From positions 1 through 42,910 of the forward strand of contig NETF01000183.1 of NCBI GenBank assembly GCA_002172675.1: a stretch of 42,910 bases of DNA, given 5' to 3'. This document shows positions 9,969-20,053 of this stretch, piece after piece. The DNA comes from an unicellular cyanobacterium SU3 (lineage in GTDB: Bacteria > Cyanobacteriota > Cyanobacteriia > Cyanobacteriales > Microcystaceae). A program made the translations under genes and the position numbers. The stretch's first letter is position 1, and each line of letters starts with the position of its first letter. The notes beneath the pieces were generated by a model. The model did not search any database, had not been told where the DNA came from, and saw nothing but the letters and a program-made list of their open reading frames with translations.

Positions 9969-10048
9969 TTGTCAAATAGAGTTTGAGAAGAACATTGAGA
10001 TGTTTCTTCTCACTCTTGTCCCTTCCATATCCTAACAAGACTTATCCC

Positions 10049-13000
10049 ATGACTCAGACCCCTTCTAAACCCACGACCCAAAAAATTGCTGATAATTGGA
10101 GTAATCCTAATCCCGACTCCAGTCCTTCTGTCAGTCCATTACACGCACCACAAGATTCTCTTACTAACTCCCCAGAAGCATCAACCCTTGAACCTCAGAC
10201 TTTTTGGTGGCAACGGTTGAGTCTTAAGGCCAAAGCGGCCATCATTGTTGTAACCATTGGTATCGTTCCGGTGGTCGCCACTGGCTTCATTGGCTATTCC
10301 ATTGCTCAAAAATCTATGGTGCAGCAAATTAAGCAAGAAAGTCAAGACGATGCCATTACTTTAGCAGAACAAATTAAATTATTCATAGCAGAACGCTATG
10401 ACGATATTCAGTTATTGGCTAATCTTCCTGTCTTTAGCGATCCTCAGATTGCCACAGCCACTTCTACTGAAGAAAAACAAAAAATATTAGCTGACTACGT
10501 TCAATCAACCGGAACTTATCAAGACGCTATTTTATTTAATCTTAATGGGGATGCCATTATTCATTCCCAAGGAAAAAGTATTCCCAACCATAAAAACTCT
10601 CCTTACGTTGGTAAGGTATTGCAAACGGGTAGACCATTTATTTATAAACCTAGTGCTGCTAAACTGCCAAAAGGTTCGATTAAAATTGTTGCTCCAGTTA
10701 AAGATCAAACCACTGGCAAAATGATTGGGGTAATACGCTTGGGAATGCCTGTTAATAATTTAGATAAAGTTGTTGATGCTTATTCTTTACTCGAAAAAGA
10801 TTACAAATTAATTGATGATTTTGATGCTTATTTTATCGCACCAGATGCTAAATATATTGGGAAAAACCCCAAAAAAGAATTTCAACATTTCTCTCAAAAG
10901 ACCTTAGACCAGAAAGCCCATACTTGGAAAGATATCAGTCAAATCACAGGTCAAAAAATCTTAGGTGCTTACGCTCCTATCAATAATGTCGCTAATTTTC
11001 CTGATTTGAATTGGGGCGTAATTATCGAAGCTGATACAAAAACAATTTTAGCAGCTCAAAGACAATTATTATTCACAATTGCTGTGGGAACATCGGTTGC
11101 CAGTCTTTTATGGGCATTAATTGCTGTTTTATTAGCCAATCGTTTGACTCGTCCTATTGTTCAGGCAACAAACGCTCTGACAAAAATTGGTCAGGGAGAA
11201 TGGGATACTCGCCTCAAGGTTTCAGGAACCGATGAATTAGGACAATTGGGAACAAATATCAACAGAATGTCCAGGCAACTTCAACAGTTTAGTCAACAAC
11301 AAACGGATTTAGTCGAAAAATCCCGTTGGTTGGCTAAAATTAGTGGCATGGTTGCGACCAATGAGAAGGAGATTAGAAAAAACTTTGATCAGATATTAGG
11401 CGAAGCAAAAGAAATGTTAGGCTTAGATCGCCTTGTTATCTATCGTTTTAATGATGATTGGAGCGGTTATATTGCTAATGAAGCTGTTTCTGCTGGTTGG
11501 CCTGTTGCTCTCAATGAAACAATTAATGACCCTTGTATTAGCGCAGAATTACTTGAAGCGTACCGAAACGGGCGAGTTGTTCCCACTGAGGATGTGTTTG
11601 CAGCAGGATTCCACCCTGATCATCAACAGTTAATGACACGACTGCAAATTAAAGCTAATTTAGTTGTTCCTGTGATCAATCAAGGTCAACTGTTTGGTTT
11701 ATTAATCGGCCATTACTGTAGAACGACCCATCAATGGCAAGAAGAGGAAATTAACTTCATGCGCCAGTTAGCGGGTGACTTAGGTTCTGTTCTTGATCGC
11801 GTTAGTTTATTACAAACCCAAGTTGCTGAAAATAAACGCTCCCAAGTGTTAAAAGATTTGGTGTTGAAATTGATTGGGTTATCTCAAACTAACATCATTT
11901 TTAATACGGCTGTTGAAGAAATTCGTCAAGCCCTTCAATGCGATCGCGTGATTATTTATGAGTTTGATGAAAATTGGCAAGGATTAATTATAGCCGAATC
12001 TGTCGATGAACATTATCCTCAAGCGTTAGGAGCATATATAAACGACCCTTGTTTTACCGAAAACTACGTAGATAAATATCGCCAAGGAAGGGTTCAAGCC
12101 ACCGATAATATTCATAATGCAGGTCTAACCCAATGTCATCTTCAACAGTTAGAACCCTTTGCAGTTCAGGCTAATTTAGTTGCCCCCATTGTCGTCGATG
12201 GGGAATTATTAGGGTTACTCATTGCCCACCATTGCGAATCGCCCCGTCATTGGCAACAGCCTGAAATTGATTTTATGACTCAGGCTGCCATTCAGATCGG
12301 GGTAATTTTAGAACGGGCTAACTTAATTAAACAACAAGCAATTGCCCAAGAAGAACAACGTATTGCTAAAGAAATGCTACAAGCAAGAGCAATGGAACTG
12401 ATTATGGAAGTAGAACCCATTAGTCACGGGGATCTCACAACTCGGGCTAAAATTACTGAAGATGAAATCGGTACCATCGCTGACTCCTACAACGTAACAG
12501 TGGATAACTTGCGTCGTTTAGTTTTAAACGTAAAAACCGCTGCACAACAATTTTCTAACACCACCGAAAATAATGAACAATTAATTAAAACCTTAGCCGA
12601 AGAAGCCCTCAAACAAGTTGAACAAATTACCGTGGCGGGCGATCGCCTCACGGCTATGAATCATTCTATTAATTTAGTTGCCCAAAATGCGGAGCAAACT
12701 CTCATGGCTTTTCAACAAGCTTCTGAGACAGTAGTTGTGGGGGAAAATGCCATGAATGAAACCGTAGAGGGAATGCTTGCCATTAAAGATACGGTGTCAC
12801 AAACCACTAAAAAAATACAGCATTTAGGGGAATCGTCGCAAAAGATTTCTAAGGTGGTTAGTTTGATTAGTCGTTTTGCTGCACAAACCCATTTATTAGC
12901 ATTAAAAGCCTCTATTGAAGCAGCCCGCGCTGGCGAAGAGGGACGAGGATTTGCAGTAATTGCTGATGAAGTTCGAGGGTTAGCCACCAGTTCGGCTGAA

Positions 13001-13363
13001 GCGACTGCAGAAATTGAAACTTTAGTTAATAGTATTCAAACGGAAACCAAAGAAGTAACCCAAACGATGAAAATAGGAACCGAACAAGTCGAAAAAGGCA
13101 CAGAATTAGTTGAACAAACTCGCCGTAGTCTTCAAGCAATAACAGTCGCTTCCGAGCAAATTAATGAGTTAGTTCGTGCCATTTCCCAAGCAACCGAAGA
13201 ACAATCTTTAACCTCTGAATCTATGAACAAGGTGATGGGGGAAGTCTCTGCCATTACTCACAATACTTCCGTTTCTGCCACTCAACTTGCTGACTCTTTC
13301 CAAGAAGTGCTTGCCCTTGCCCAACAGTTACAAGCCAACGTTAAACAATTCAAAGTTAATTAA
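10049..13363 (+). CDS. pixJ2: PixJ-type photoreceptor/methyl-accepting chemotaxis protein, second copy
   Basis: ATG 10049 (MTQTPSKP) is the likely start because it matches the start of the first copy; the 22 residues encoded upstream look like leader. The product has 1104 residues with the same architecture: membrane helix 61-85, Cache-like sensor, helix 339-364, HAMP 365-415, two GAF domains, HAMP-like segment and MCP domain. GAF2 is a canonical DXCF cyanobacteriochrome: D666-P-C668-F and chromophore C696 followed by His697. GAF1 keeps DPCI (494-497) but has Asp524 instead of the second Cys. At the MCP tip it has Ala945, His948 and Lys953 where most MCPs have Asp (or Phe), Asn and Asn. It lies 80 bases after the first copy. 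As I recall, Synechocystis PixJ2 lacks GAF domains, so the gene name is positional. Confidence 0.88.
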   Translation: MTQTPSKPTTQKIADNWSNPNPDSSPSVSPLHAPQDSLTNSPEASTLEPQTFWWQRLSLKAKAAIIVVTIGIVPVVATGFIGYSIAQKSMVQQIKQESQDDAITLAEQIKLFIAERYDDIQLLANLPVFSDPQIATATSTEEKQKILADYVQSTGTYQDAILFNLNGDAIIHSQGKSIPNHKNSPYVGKVLQTGRPFIYKPSAAKLPKGSIKIVAPVKDQTTGKMIGVIRLGMPVNNLDKVVDAYSLLEKDYKLIDDFDAYFIAPDAKYIGKNPKKEFQHFSQKTLDQKAHTWKDISQITGQKILGAYAPINNVANFPDLNWGVIIEADTKTILAAQRQLLFTIAVGTSVASLLWALIAVLLANRLTRPIVQATNALTKIGQGEWDTRLKVSGTDELGQLGTNINRMSRQLQQFSQQQTDLVEKSRWLAKISGMVATNEKEIRKNFDQILGEAKEMLGLDRLVIYRFNDDWSGYIANEAVSAGWPVALNETINDPCISAELLEAYRNGRVVPTEDVFAAGFHPDHQQLMTRLQIKANLVVPVINQGQLFGLLIGHYCRTTHQWQEEEINFMRQLAGDLGSVLDRVSLLQTQVAENKRSQVLKDLVLKLIGLSQTNIIFNTAVEEIRQALQCDRVIIYEFDENWQGLIIAESVDEHYPQALGAYINDPCFTENYVDKYRQGRVQATDNIHNAGLTQCHLQQLEPFAVQANLVAPIVVDGELLGLLIAHHCESPRHWQQPEIDFMTQAAIQIGVILERANLIKQQAIAQEEQRIAKEMLQARAMELIMEVEPISHGDLTTRAKITEDEIGTIADSYNVTVDNLRRLVLNVKTAAQQFSNTTENNEQLIKTLAEEALKQVEQITVAGDRLTAMNHSINLVAQNAEQTLMAFQQASETVVVGENAMNETVEGMLAIKDTVSQTTKKIQHLGESSQKISKVVSLISRFAAQTHLLALKASIEAARAGEEGRGFAVIADEVRGLATSSAEATAEIETLVNSIQTETKEVTQTMKIGTEQVEKGTELVEQTRRSLQAITVASEQINELVRAISQATEEQSLTSESMNKVMGEVSAITHNTSVSATQLADSFQEVLALAQQLQANVKQFKVN

Positions 13364-13398
13364 GGAATGGGGAATAGGCAATAGGAAAGCTTAAACCT

Positions 13399-13446
13399 TG
13401 CTCCCCTGCTCCACTGCTCCCCTGCTCCCCTGCTCCCCTGCTCTCT
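13399..13446 (+). repeat. Tandem 8-base repeat (TGCTCCCC) just before pixL
   Basis: Six consecutive units starting at 13399, 13407, 13415, 13423, 13431 and 13439. Four are exact TGCTCCCC, the second is TGCTCCAC and the last is TGCTCTCT. The repeat sits in the 109-base gap between the second receptor gene and the likely pixL start at 13473. It happens to be open in the pixL frame, which produces a spurious Cys/Pro/Leu-rich N-terminal extension. Short tandem repeats of this kind are common between cyanobacterial genes. Confidence 0.85.
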
Positions 13447-13472
13447 TATGCTTCCTGATTCTCTCAAAAACC

Positions 13473-16400
13473 ATGATGAACCCCGACATCCGCGATCAAG
13501 CCTATCAATTTTTTATTGAAGAAGTCCCCGAACTTCTGCAAATCATTGAAACTGGACTACTCCATCTCAAAGAAGAGCGTGATAAGTCCACTGTTCATGA
13601 AATTATGCGGGCTGCTCATTCTATTAAGGGTGGGTCTGCTAGTGTAGAACTCAATACGATTAAAGTCCTCTCCCATCGTCTCGAAGATATTTTTAAAGCT
13701 TTGTACGACGAGACGGTAGTCATTGATGATGATTTAGAAAGCTTGTTGTTAGAAGCGTTTGATCGCTTGCGTGAGCCTTTAGAAGAACAAATGAAGACGG
13801 GGAGTTTTGATGAAGACCAGGCCATTGAAACCGCGCTTCCGGTGTTTGAAGCCATCGAAGCGATTTTAGGGGATAGTATGGCTCAAGGAGAACAGTATAT
13901 TCCCTCTTCAGCAGATTTGGGGATTGATATTGTTTCTTCTTTGTTTGAAGTGGATGTGGCTCAGGGTTTAACTGATATTGAAAATGCCTTAGCTTCTGGG
14001 GACAATGAACAAGTTGCTCAAAGCTTACGCACTCAAGGGGAAGTGTTTAATGGATTCGCTGAACTCCTCGGTTTACCGGGGTTTGGGGAAATTGTAGAAA
14101 CAATATTGCAAGCCTTAGAAACCTCCCCATCGGAGGCTGTAACCATTGCTCAAGTGGCGTTAACTGATTTAAAACAGAGTCAGCATTTAGTTTTAGTTGA
14201 AGGCGATCGCATTTCGGGCGGTCAACCTTCTGAGCAGTTGTTAAGTTTGGCTACTGGAAATCGAGTTGAGACACCCACATCAGACCTATCTCCCTCAGTA
14301 GAAGAAACTGCCCCAGAGCCTTCTGCTCTCTCTTTAGATGATCTATTTCAAGAAACAGAAGAGGAAGCAGACTCATTATTGTTATCTGTAAATGAGGTGG
14401 ATACTTTCGAGCATCAAGAGATTCTAGAAGAGACAGCCGATAGTACCGTCGATTTTACTAACGCGCCTCCCTTAGATGATATTTTTGGCTCAACTGGTAT
14501 CGAAATAGAAGAACTAGACTGGGAAGGGGTTCCGGCTTTAGATGATGTTTTTGGAGAACCTTCTGACGAGCCATCGGAGTCAGTTGAAGAGACGGCTTCT
14601 CTCAATGATGTGTTTGCTCCTGCAGAAACCCCAATCGAAGAACCGTTATCTTTAGAACTTAATGAAACAGAAATTCAAGAAAATTTCAATACTTTTGTCG
14701 AGTCGGTAGAAGATGTTTTTGACACCTTACCTAGTGTTGAAGAAGAGAATAATCAATCCGCTTCACAAAAACCACTCTCTCCTGAAACTGTTAAACAATC
14801 TTTTCGTAAAACTCGTTCAACTCGTTCTTCTAGAAATCGTACAAGAACCCGAAGTTTGAGCCAACAAGAAGTATCAGAAACACAAAAAACGGCGGCTCCT
14901 CTTTCCGTTAGAGTCGATTTTAACCGATTAGAAAAAATGAATAATTTAGTAGGGGAATTAGTGATTAACCGTAATAGTTTATCCCTACAAAATGATCAAT
15001 TACAAAATAAAGTAAAAGATTTACTTGACCGATTTTCTTACTTCCAAAAAATTACCAATACCCTTAAACAATTATCTGATCAAATGGTCATTGCTCCTGA
15101 ACGTTATGGAGCTATACCAGTGACAGGACAAGCTTTAAATCGACAGGAAATTTTTACTCGTTCTCCCTTTCCTAGTGCTTCTGAATCTTCGGATTTTGAT
15201 TCTTTGGAAATGGATTCTTATAGCACTGTTTATTCTATTGTACAGAGTTTACTAGAAGAAATGATGCAATTAGAGGAATCTGTTGATGATATTGTTCTAT
15301 TTGCTCGTTCTTCTAATCAAACCTTAGAACAACAAAGACAAATGCTCACAAATCTTCGGGATGAATTAATGTGGGCGAGAATGTTACCTCTAGGGGAAGT
15401 TTTAAATCGCTTTCCTCGAGTCTTAAGAGATTTATCGAATAAGTATCATAAACCTGTTAAATTAAAGCTGACAGGCACTTCAGTTTTAGTGGATAAAGCA
15501 GCGTTAGAAAAACTTTATGATCCTCTACAACATCTTCTAAGAAACGGCTTTGATCATGGAATTGAAGCCCCAGAAATTCGTCGCAAGTTGGGCAAACCAG
15601 AACAGGGACAAATCGAAATTCGCGCTTATCACCAAGGCAACCAAACCATCATTGAAATGCACGACGATGGTGGGGGCTTAGATTTGGAAAAAATTGCTAA
15701 AAAAGCCGTTGAAGCAGGCTTAGTGACCCCAGAACAGGTGGCTGTGATGACAAAAGAAGCCCTACAAAATATTATTTTCGAGCCTGGGTTTTCTACGGCG
15801 AGTCAAGTCAGTGATCTTTCTGGTCGTGGGGTTGGTTTAGATGTGGTCAGAGAACAATTACGAGCTTTAAAAGGAACGGTTGCGGTCAGTTCTATGTCTG
15901 GCAAAGGAACGACGTTTACCCTTCGTTTACCCTTCACGTTAACCATTTCTAAACTATTAGTCTGTTTGATTCAACAGCATAATTATCATCAAGGATCAGC
16001 GATCGCTTTACCCTCCGATAGCATCGAAGAAATCATTATGCCAGAACCTGAACAGATTAAAACCTCAGGAGAACAACGGTTTTTGGCTTGGCAAAAACAC
16101 ATTATCCCCATTTATCCAGTACAGACATTACTTGAGTATCGTAGTCCTTGCCCTGAAGGGTTTACATCTCAGTCCCTACAGGGAATCACGACTCCGGATA
16201 ATTGGGGTTCACCCTTGCTAATTTTGCGACGAGGAGAGCGTTTATACGCTCTAGAAGTGAATCGTTTAGTTACTGAACAAGAATTAGTCATTAAACCCTT
16301 TGGTAAAGCGATCGCCGCCCCTGCTTACATTTATGGTTGCACCATTTTAGGGGATGGAACGTTAATTCCTGTGGTTAACGGAACGACATTACTTGAAGAA

Positions 16401-16859
16401 TGTTTAGACAATTATAATGGGTCAGCAAAATCGGCAGGTATTACAGTAGAAACTTCTGGGGATGAATCTTATACCCCCACGCCAATCACACAAAATCCTA
16501 CTATTTTAGTAGTGGATGATTCAGCAGCTCTAAGACGGACGTTAGCCTTAACGTTACAAAAATCAGGGTATCGAGTGCTACAGGCTAGAGATGGTAGAGA
16601 AGCCTTAGAACAATTACAACAGCCAGGCATTCAACTGGTGATTTGTGATGTAGAAATGCCTAATATGAATGGATTTGAATTTTTGGGGCAGCGTCGTCGT
16701 GATTCTGAACTGATGAAAATTCCTGTGGCAATGTTAACATCTCGAAGCAGCGAAAAACACCGTCAGTTAGCCACTCATTTAGGGGCAAGTGCTTACTTTA
16801 CTAAGCCTTATATTGAACAACAATTTCTCGAGACTATTCAAAATATGATTTCCGCTTAA
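13473..16859 (+). CDS. pixL: Hybrid CheA histidine kinase with receiver domain (PixL)
   Basis: Start chosen at ATG 13473 (or 13476), because upstream residues come from the octamer repeat; about 1128 residues. Numbering from 13473: HPt domain with His49 in AAHSIKGGS; a second HPt-like helical domain around 148-240 without His; an acidic linker with five short repeats LDDLF (288-292), LDDIF (334-338), LDDVF (356-360), LNDVF (377-381) and VEDVF (412-416); dimerisation/kinase core with N691 in the N box, DDGGG and GRGVGLDVV; a CheW-like regulatory domain; and a C-terminal receiver with phosphoacceptor D1059 and K1111. It should autophosphorylate under control of the two PixJ receptors and pass phosphate to its own receiver, PixH and PixG. 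The order is that of the Synechocystis pix operon. Confidence 0.9.
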   Translation: MMNPDIRDQAYQFFIEEVPELLQIIETGLLHLKEERDKSTVHEIMRAAHSIKGGSASVELNTIKVLSHRLEDIFKALYDETVVIDDDLESLLLEAFDRLREPLEEQMKTGSFDEDQAIETALPVFEAIEAILGDSMAQGEQYIPSSADLGIDIVSSLFEVDVAQGLTDIENALASGDNEQVAQSLRTQGEVFNGFAELLGLPGFGEIVETILQALETSPSEAVTIAQVALTDLKQSQHLVLVEGDRISGGQPSEQLLSLATGNRVETPTSDLSPSVEETAPEPSALSLDDLFQETEEEADSLLLSVNEVDTFEHQEILEETADSTVDFTNAPPLDDIFGSTGIEIEELDWEGVPALDDVFGEPSDEPSESVEETASLNDVFAPAETPIEEPLSLELNETEIQENFNTFVESVEDVFDTLPSVEEENNQSASQKPLSPETVKQSFRKTRSTRSSRNRTRTRSLSQQEVSETQKTAAPLSVRVDFNRLEKMNNLVGELVINRNSLSLQNDQLQNKVKDLLDRFSYFQKITNTLKQLSDQMVIAPERYGAIPVTGQALNRQEIFTRSPFPSASESSDFDSLEMDSYSTVYSIVQSLLEEMMQLEESVDDIVLFARSSNQTLEQQRQMLTNLRDELMWARMLPLGEVLNRFPRVLRDLSNKYHKPVKLKLTGTSVLVDKAALEKLYDPLQHLLRNGFDHGIEAPEIRRKLGKPEQGQIEIRAYHQGNQTIIEMHDDGGGLDLEKIAKKAVEAGLVTPEQVAVMTKEALQNIIFEPGFSTASQVSDLSGRGVGLDVVREQLRALKGTVAVSSMSGKGTTFTLRLPFTLTISKLLVCLIQQHNYHQGSAIALPSDSIEEIIMPEPEQIKTSGEQRFLAWQKHIIPIYPVQTLLEYRSPCPEGFTSQSLQGITTPDNWGSPLLILRRGERLYALEVNRLVTEQELVIKPFGKAIAAPAYIYGCTILGDGTLIPVVNGTTLLEECLDNYNGSAKSAGITVETSGDESYTPTPITQNPTILVVDDSAALRRTLALTLQKSGYRVLQARDGREALEQLQQPGIQLVICDVEMPNMNGFEFLGQRRRDSELMKIPVAMLTSRSSEKHRQLATHLGASAYFTKPYIEQQFLETIQNMISA

Positions 16860-16909
16860 CAGCAATCATTAAAACCTAAATAATTCATGATTGATTATCT
16901 TAAAAAACT

Positions 16910-17431
16910 ATGACTACTAAAACAATTTCTTATTACACAGCCAGCGTTGATCCCTCTTTAAGAGAAGTCGACACCCGTCGCCGTAAGTTGTTGGTCTTTC
17001 AAATAGGGACGCTTCATTTAGCGTTATCTGTAGAATCGGTCAAAAAAATCACTCACTACACTCCTCTGCAAGGGAGTGGCATCACTGCAGTGGGATTAAT
17101 TCATGTTGATGATATGGAAATTACCGCTATTGATCTTCACAAACGTCTCTTTAAAGTGTCTCAAACGCCAATGTCAGGGCGACAGTTTCTAATTTTAGCT
17201 AAAAATAGCGTTGACGAATTATTTGGAGTTTTAGTCCCTCAAACCCCTTCTCTTGTTGAATTACCTCTGAGTGAAATTCGCACTCTACCTAATTCATATC
17301 GTAATGGAGATACTTTAGAGATAGCGAGTCACGTGACGAGAGTGCAAGAAAATGAGCAGTTATTAACTGTATTTATTTTAGATGTTGATCGTTTAGTTCT
17401 ACCTATGGGCATGGAAAACTTTGTATTTTAG
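16910..17431 (+). CDS. CheW-like protein at the end of the pix operon
   Basis: A 173-residue protein whose middle matches a CheW fold: RRKLLVFQIGTLHLALSV, then VGLIHVDDMEITAIDLHKR and FLILAKNSVDELFGVLV. It follows pixL by 50 bases and is clearly on the same transcript path. It is diverged from pixI: the block corresponding to the receptor-contact strand has Thr/His-rich residues instead of the usual GVYNWRG-type segment. As I recall, the Synechocystis pix operon ends with pixL, so this is an extra coupler that may serve one of the two receptors. The function is inferred from fold and position. Confidence 0.7.
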   Translation: MTTKTISYYTASVDPSLREVDTRRRKLLVFQIGTLHLALSVESVKKITHYTPLQGSGITAVGLIHVDDMEITAIDLHKRLFKVSQTPMSGRQFLILAKNSVDELFGVLVPQTPSLVELPLSEIRTLPNSYRNGDTLEIASHVTRVQENEQLLTVFILDVDRLVLPMGMENFVF

Positions 17432-17575
17432 AAAGGGAACGCCGGAATGGGAAACAGGTAACAGTTTTTTTTTATCTTGCTTGGCTTTTGACTGAGGCTA
17501 CTAATAACTCACCAATCAAAGCAGATTTGATCTATCCTAAAATTTGAGTATTGTGTGTGTGGTGTGAGCAAAACA

Positions 17576-18826
17576 ATGATAAATCGTCAAAAGAGATTTA
17601 AACCAACCCGAAAAAAAATATTGAGGTTGCCTTTGTTAGCTTCAATATTTTACGGTTGTTCTCAAGGGATTTTAGGTTGGAGTTTAATGCAAAGTTTCGT
17701 AATCCCTGCTAGTTTAGCGCAAGAAGTTAATCAAGAAGAAATGGAGCCTCTAGAAGTTCCGGAGTCGCCTCCAGCTACCTTTGGCGATGAGTATATTCCC
17801 CCAGGCACTGAGCCACCCCCTTTGTTTGATGTTAGAACCTCAGAGCAGTTTAATCTCTATCGTTTAGCCATTGGAGATGCCATTAACGTTAGAGTTCTTA
17901 ACTTTGAGGAATTTAGTTTTTCAGGGGCGATCGATCCTGAAGGTAAAATTCGTGTTCCTTTTCTAGGAGAAATCTCTGTTGTAGGATTGACTCTAGATGA
18001 AGTACAAACTAAAGTGGCCTATGAATTAGGACAGCGTTATTTACAAGAACCACCAGAAGTTATTGCTGTTCTCTCAGGACCGCGTCCAGTACAGTTGACG
18101 GTTTTAGGAGAAGTCAGTCGTCCTGGTTATTACTTTTTTGCCCCAGGAATTACTTTGAATAACGTGATTACAGGGGTCGGTGGTAGTACCCCAGAAGCAG
18201 ACTTGCGATCAATTATTATTCGCCGTCCTTTGGTAGATGGCACTATACTCGAAGAACGGGTTGATTTGTATAGTCCCTTAATCGAAGGCAGTCGTTTACC
18301 ATCCTTTCGCCTACAGGGAGGAGATACAATTATTGTGTCTAAGCTAGATGCAGGACAAAAAGACTATGATCGAACGTTAATTTCTAAAACCAATCTAGCA
18401 CAACCGACAATTATCGTCCGTGTTCTCGTACCAACCGAACCCATTGGCTTAGCTGTTCGCAATATCACTCTTCCTAATGGGAGTACCTTTTTAGATGCAG
18501 TGGCCGCTTTACCACCGAGTAGTCCTTTGCTCACCAATGAAGAAGTAACCTTACTGAGATTTGATCCTGAACAGGGGAAAGTGGTAACACAGGGCTTAAA
18601 TCCCATTAAGACAGTAGAAAATCTCGATGTGACTCAATATGTTACCCTACAAAATGAAGATGTGATTGTTGTCAGTCGAACCCTATTAGGTAAGGTTTTA
18701 TCTGCTTTCCGAGTTATTACTCAGCCCATTCGAGATGTGTTAGGCTTTAGTAACTTTATTATCGGTTTACCTGATAGAAACTTTGGTGGTGGTGGCCGTA
18801 ATCGCAACAACAACTTTAGATTTTAG
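17576..18826 (+). CDS. Polysaccharide biosynthesis/export protein (Wza-like, SLBB domain)
   Basis: ATG 17576 gives 416 residues; a GTG seven codons earlier is also in frame. A long signal peptide ends near the block PASLAQEV. The mature N-terminus is Pro/Glu-rich. The polysaccharide-export domain follows (YRLAIGDAINVRVLNFEE, then DPEGKIRVPFLGEI), and then SLBB-type domains (PVQLTVLGEVSRPGYY). The family forms the periplasmic/outer-membrane channel for exopolysaccharide or capsule in cyanobacteria (GumB/KpsD/Wza group). The tail is Gly/Asn/Arg-rich. It stands alone, between the pix operon and prfB, with no glycosyltransferase beside it. A link between phototaxis and slime export is attractive but rests only on adjacency. 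Confidence 0.85.
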   Translation: MINRQKRFKPTRKKILRLPLLASIFYGCSQGILGWSLMQSFVIPASLAQEVNQEEMEPLEVPESPPATFGDEYIPPGTEPPPLFDVRTSEQFNLYRLAIGDAINVRVLNFEEFSFSGAIDPEGKIRVPFLGEISVVGLTLDEVQTKVAYELGQRYLQEPPEVIAVLSGPRPVQLTVLGEVSRPGYYFFAPGITLNNVITGVGGSTPEADLRSIIIRRPLVDGTILEERVDLYSPLIEGSRLPSFRLQGGDTIIVSKLDAGQKDYDRTLISKTNLAQPTIIVRVLVPTEPIGLAVRNITLPNGSTFLDAVAALPPSSPLLTNEEVTLLRFDPEQGKVVTQGLNPIKTVENLDVTQYVTLQNEDVIVVSRTLLGKVLSAFRVITQPIRDVLGFSNFIIGLPDRNFGGGGRNRNNNFRF

Positions 18827-18840
18827 ATAGTTAGGAATCT

Positions 18841-19954
18841 ATGGAAACAACAGAACTGAAACGAGAAATTGAATTAATTGGTTCGCGCCTGGGGAAAACC
18901 CAGGACTACCTTTGACTTACCGGCTCTCAAAGCCAACATCAAAAATCTGGAAAATACCGCAGCACAACCCCAGTTTTGGGATGATCCTGAAACGGCTCAA
19001 AGAACTTTACAACAATTAAATGATCTCAAATCACAATTAGAACAGTATCAAAAATGGTGTGAGCAGTTGGAAGACACTGAGGCGATCGCTGAACTATTGG
19101 AACTCGAAGACGATACGACTCTGCGTCGAGAAGCCCAAGAGAATATTACTCAACTTAACCATAATCTTGATCGTTGGGAATTACAGCAGTTATTATCCGG
19201 GATTTATGATACGAAAGGGGCAGTTTTAACCATTAATGCAGGGGCAGGTGGTACAGATGCCCAAGACTGGGCTCAGATGCTGCTGAGAATGTACACTCGT
19301 TGGGGAGAACAACAGGGATACAAGGTAATGATGACAGAACTCTCGGAAGGGGATGAAGCAGGTATTAAATCAGCTACATTAGAAATAGACGGCCGTTATG
19401 CGTTTGGTTATTTAAAAGGAGAAAAAGGAACTCATCGATTGGTGAGAATTTCTCCGTTTAATGCGAATGGCAAACGTCAAACCAGTTTCGCAGGAGTTGA
19501 GGTAATGCCGGTATTAGAAGAAGATGATCTTAAGGTAGATATTCCCGATAAAGATTTAGAAATTAGCACCTCTCGTTCCGGAGGAAAGGGGGGACAAAAT
19601 GTTAATAAGGTAGAAACGGCGGTCAGAGTTGTCCATCTTCCCACCGGTATTGCAGTTCGTTGTACCCAAGAACGGTCTCAACTCCAAAATAAAGAAAAAG
19701 CCCTAGCTTTATTGAAGGCTAAACTATTAATTATTGCTCAAGAACAACGGGCCCAAGAAATTGCCGAAATTCGAGGGGATATGGTCGAAGCGGCTTGGGG
19801 TAATCAAATTCGTAATTATGTTTTTCATCCTTATCAGATGGTGAAAGATTTACGAACCAATGTAGAAACGACAGATATTAGTGGGGTGATGGATGGAAAT
19901 TTAGATCCGTTTATTGAAGCTTATTTGCGTTACGATACTGCCCCGACAGGGTAG
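18841..19954 (+). CDS. prfB: Peptide chain release factor 2 with programmed +1 frameshift
   Basis: Translation starts at ATG 18841 and runs 24 codons to an in-frame TGA at 18913-18915. The sequence CTT TGA C (18910-18916) is the classical RF2 autoregulatory slippery site. Slipping one base gives GAC at 18914 and continues to 19954, for 370 residues in total. RF2 marks are the SPF tripeptide ([10 protein letters not shown]), which reads UGA/UAA stop codons, and the GGQ loop ([11 protein letters not shown]), which triggers peptide release. When RF2 is scarce the TGA is read slowly and frameshifting rises. An AGGA at 18902-18905 sits 4 bases before CTT and may act as the internal Shine-Dalgarno, although it is part of a hairpin. 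Confidence 0.95.
18888..18904 (+). promoter_or_regulatory. Hairpin immediately upstream of the prfB frameshift site
   Basis: CCTGGG (18888-18893) pairs with CCCAGG (18899-18904) around a GAAAA loop, ending 5 bases before the CTT of the slippery site. The right arm overlaps the possible internal Shine-Dalgarno AGGA. The pairing may be accidental, because the coding sequence (RLGKTQ) constrains these bases. Confidence 0.45.
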
Positions 19955-20053
19955 AGAAATGATAAATAAACTGTTTTGTCCCACTTGGCTTTTAACGGTA
20001 ATATCACCCTGATGATGATGGGCGATCGCTTATTCCTGTGGTATGTCTTCAAT

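Noticed and set aside
13399-13446. CRISPR-like repeat
   Set aside because: Units are 8 bases with no spacers; no CRISPR array or cas gene was seen in the window.
13398-13472. A 25-residue Cys/Pro/Leu-rich N-terminal extension of PixL
   Set aside because: It is encoded by the octamer repeat and lacks any match to CheA; the ATG at 13473 directly precedes the HPt domain.
18878-18913. An alternative prfB start upstream of DLPALK using a TTG codon
   Set aside because: The true N-terminus is in the other frame from ATG 18841, joined by the CTT TGA C frameshift, so residues read from the TTG are an artefact.
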